Source: JAKAWQ01 sp035503055
Lineage (GTDB): Bacteria; Pseudomonadota; Alphaproteobacteria; Acetobacterales; Acetobacteraceae
DNA: 13,612 bases
Assembly (NCBI GenBank): GCA_035503055.1
Contig: DATJTV010000255.1
Coordinates: 1 to 13,612, forward strand
Direction of reading: 5' to 3'
Part shown: one piece after another, positions 13,177 through 13,612 of the stretch
Numbering within the stretch: position 1 is the first letter of the stretch
How the letters are laid out: every line of letters begins with the position of its first letter
Program-made: the position numbers and the translations under genes
Notes under the pieces: model-generated
The model's database searches: none
The model's input: the letters and a program-made list of their open reading frames with translations, nothing else
Told to the model about the DNA's origin: nothing

Positions 13177-13612
13177 TCAGTCGCAGCGGGCGGTCATACC
13201 GCCATCGACGACGATCTCGGTTCCGGTGATGAAGCGCGCCTCGTCCGAGGCGAGGAAGAGCGCGGCGTACGCCGTGTCGCGCCCGTCTCCCATGAAGCCG
13301 AGCGGAATCCGCGCGACGCGCTGGGCCAGCAGCGCCTCGACATCGCCGCCGGTGCGCTGCCCGGCGAGCCGCGCCTCGACCATCGGCGTATGGAGCTGGC
13401 CGGGGATGATGCTGTTGACGCGCACGTGCCTGGGGGCGAACTCGACGGCGGTGACGCGCGAGAACTGGATGACGCCCGCCTTGGACGCCGCATAACCGAC
13501 CTGCGCGGAGCCGGTCCAGCGGAGCCCCGAGCTCGAGGCGGTGTTGACGATCGCCCCGCCGCCCTGCGCCACCATCACCGGAATCACGTGCTTGCAGGTG
13601 AGGAAGACGGAT
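13177..13612 (-). CDS. Short-chain dehydrogenase/reductase (SDR), C-terminal part
   Basis: The gene runs off the right edge, leaving about 145 residues of a classical SDR of usual length near 250. Visible are the SVFLTCKHVIPVM helix, the catalytic Ser in NTASSS, the Tyr-Ala-Ala-Ser-Lys (YxxxK) pair, RVNSIIPGQLHTPM after the substrate strand, and the closing FITGTEIVVDGG signature. The N-terminal NAD(P)-binding Gly motif lies outside, so the cofactor preference and substrate cannot be told. A GTG within the window is not the start, because conserved SDR sequence continues upstream to the edge. It points toward the DUF1178 gene (convergent) and is not obviously part of the operons here. Confidence 0.94.
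   Translation of the reverse strand, partial: SVFLTCKHVIPVMVAQGGGAIVNTASSSGLRWTGSAQVGYAASKAGVIQFSRVTAVEFAPRHVRVNSIIPGQLHTPMVEARLAGQRTGGDVEALLAQRVARIPLGFMGDGRDTAYAALFLASDEARFITGTEIVVDGGMTARCD

Noticed and set aside
1..13612. CRISPR array, tRNA or rRNA gene, transposase, phage or toxin-antitoxin genes
   Set aside because: I saw no regularly spaced direct repeats, no cloverleaf, and no protein with such motifs on either strand.

Overview
The window looks like a high-GC alphaproteobacterial chromosome, probably of the Hyphomicrobiales (Rhizobiales) or a close relative. The support is the GC-rich codon use, the intergenic hairpin elements opening with CTAGAGCG at 273-435, and the comF / glutaredoxin / DUF1178 neighbourhood at the right end. 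Nothing in the sequence names a species.

Layout. (1) 1-267: C-terminal end of a LivM-type branched-chain amino acid ABC permease, followed at 268-453 by four consecutive hairpins and no gene. (2) 454-7577, minus strand: a probable catabolic operon. In transcription order it encodes a class III CoA-transferase, a non-canonical (cysteine-less) SCP-x/lipid-transfer type thiolase, its DUF35 zinc-ribbon/OB-fold partner, a 292-bp gap, the three tripartite tricarboxylate transporter proteins TctC, TctB and TctA, and a HpcH/HpaI-like aldolase. (3) 7578-7811: a divergent control region with a 7-bp inverted repeat that both candidate promoters overlap. (4) 7812-10005, plus strand: a GntR/HutC regulator overlapping by 8 bp an MmgE/PrpD-family protein. 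(5) 10047-13170, plus strand, visibly richer in G+C: a four-domain rhodanese protein, ComF, glutaredoxin 3 and a DUF1178 protein. (6) 13177 to the end, minus strand: C-terminal two thirds or so of a short-chain dehydrogenase.

How it may work together. Regions 2-4 read as one GntR-controlled unit for taking up and breaking down an unidentified carboxylate. The TTT system would import it, the CoA-transferase would make the CoA ester, the thiolase/DUF35 pair would cleave a C-C bond, and the HpaI-like and PrpD-like proteins would act on hydroxy or unsaturated acid intermediates. Three of the four C-C/C-O enzymes lack a residue considered catalytic in the textbook relatives: Cys in the thiolase, His in the aldolase, Lys in the PrpD protein. 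The chemistry therefore need not be that of the named families. The substrate cannot be read from the sequence. Region 5 looks like ordinary chromosomal backbone, so the catabolic unit may be an inserted accessory segment lying between the repeat array and position about 10010.
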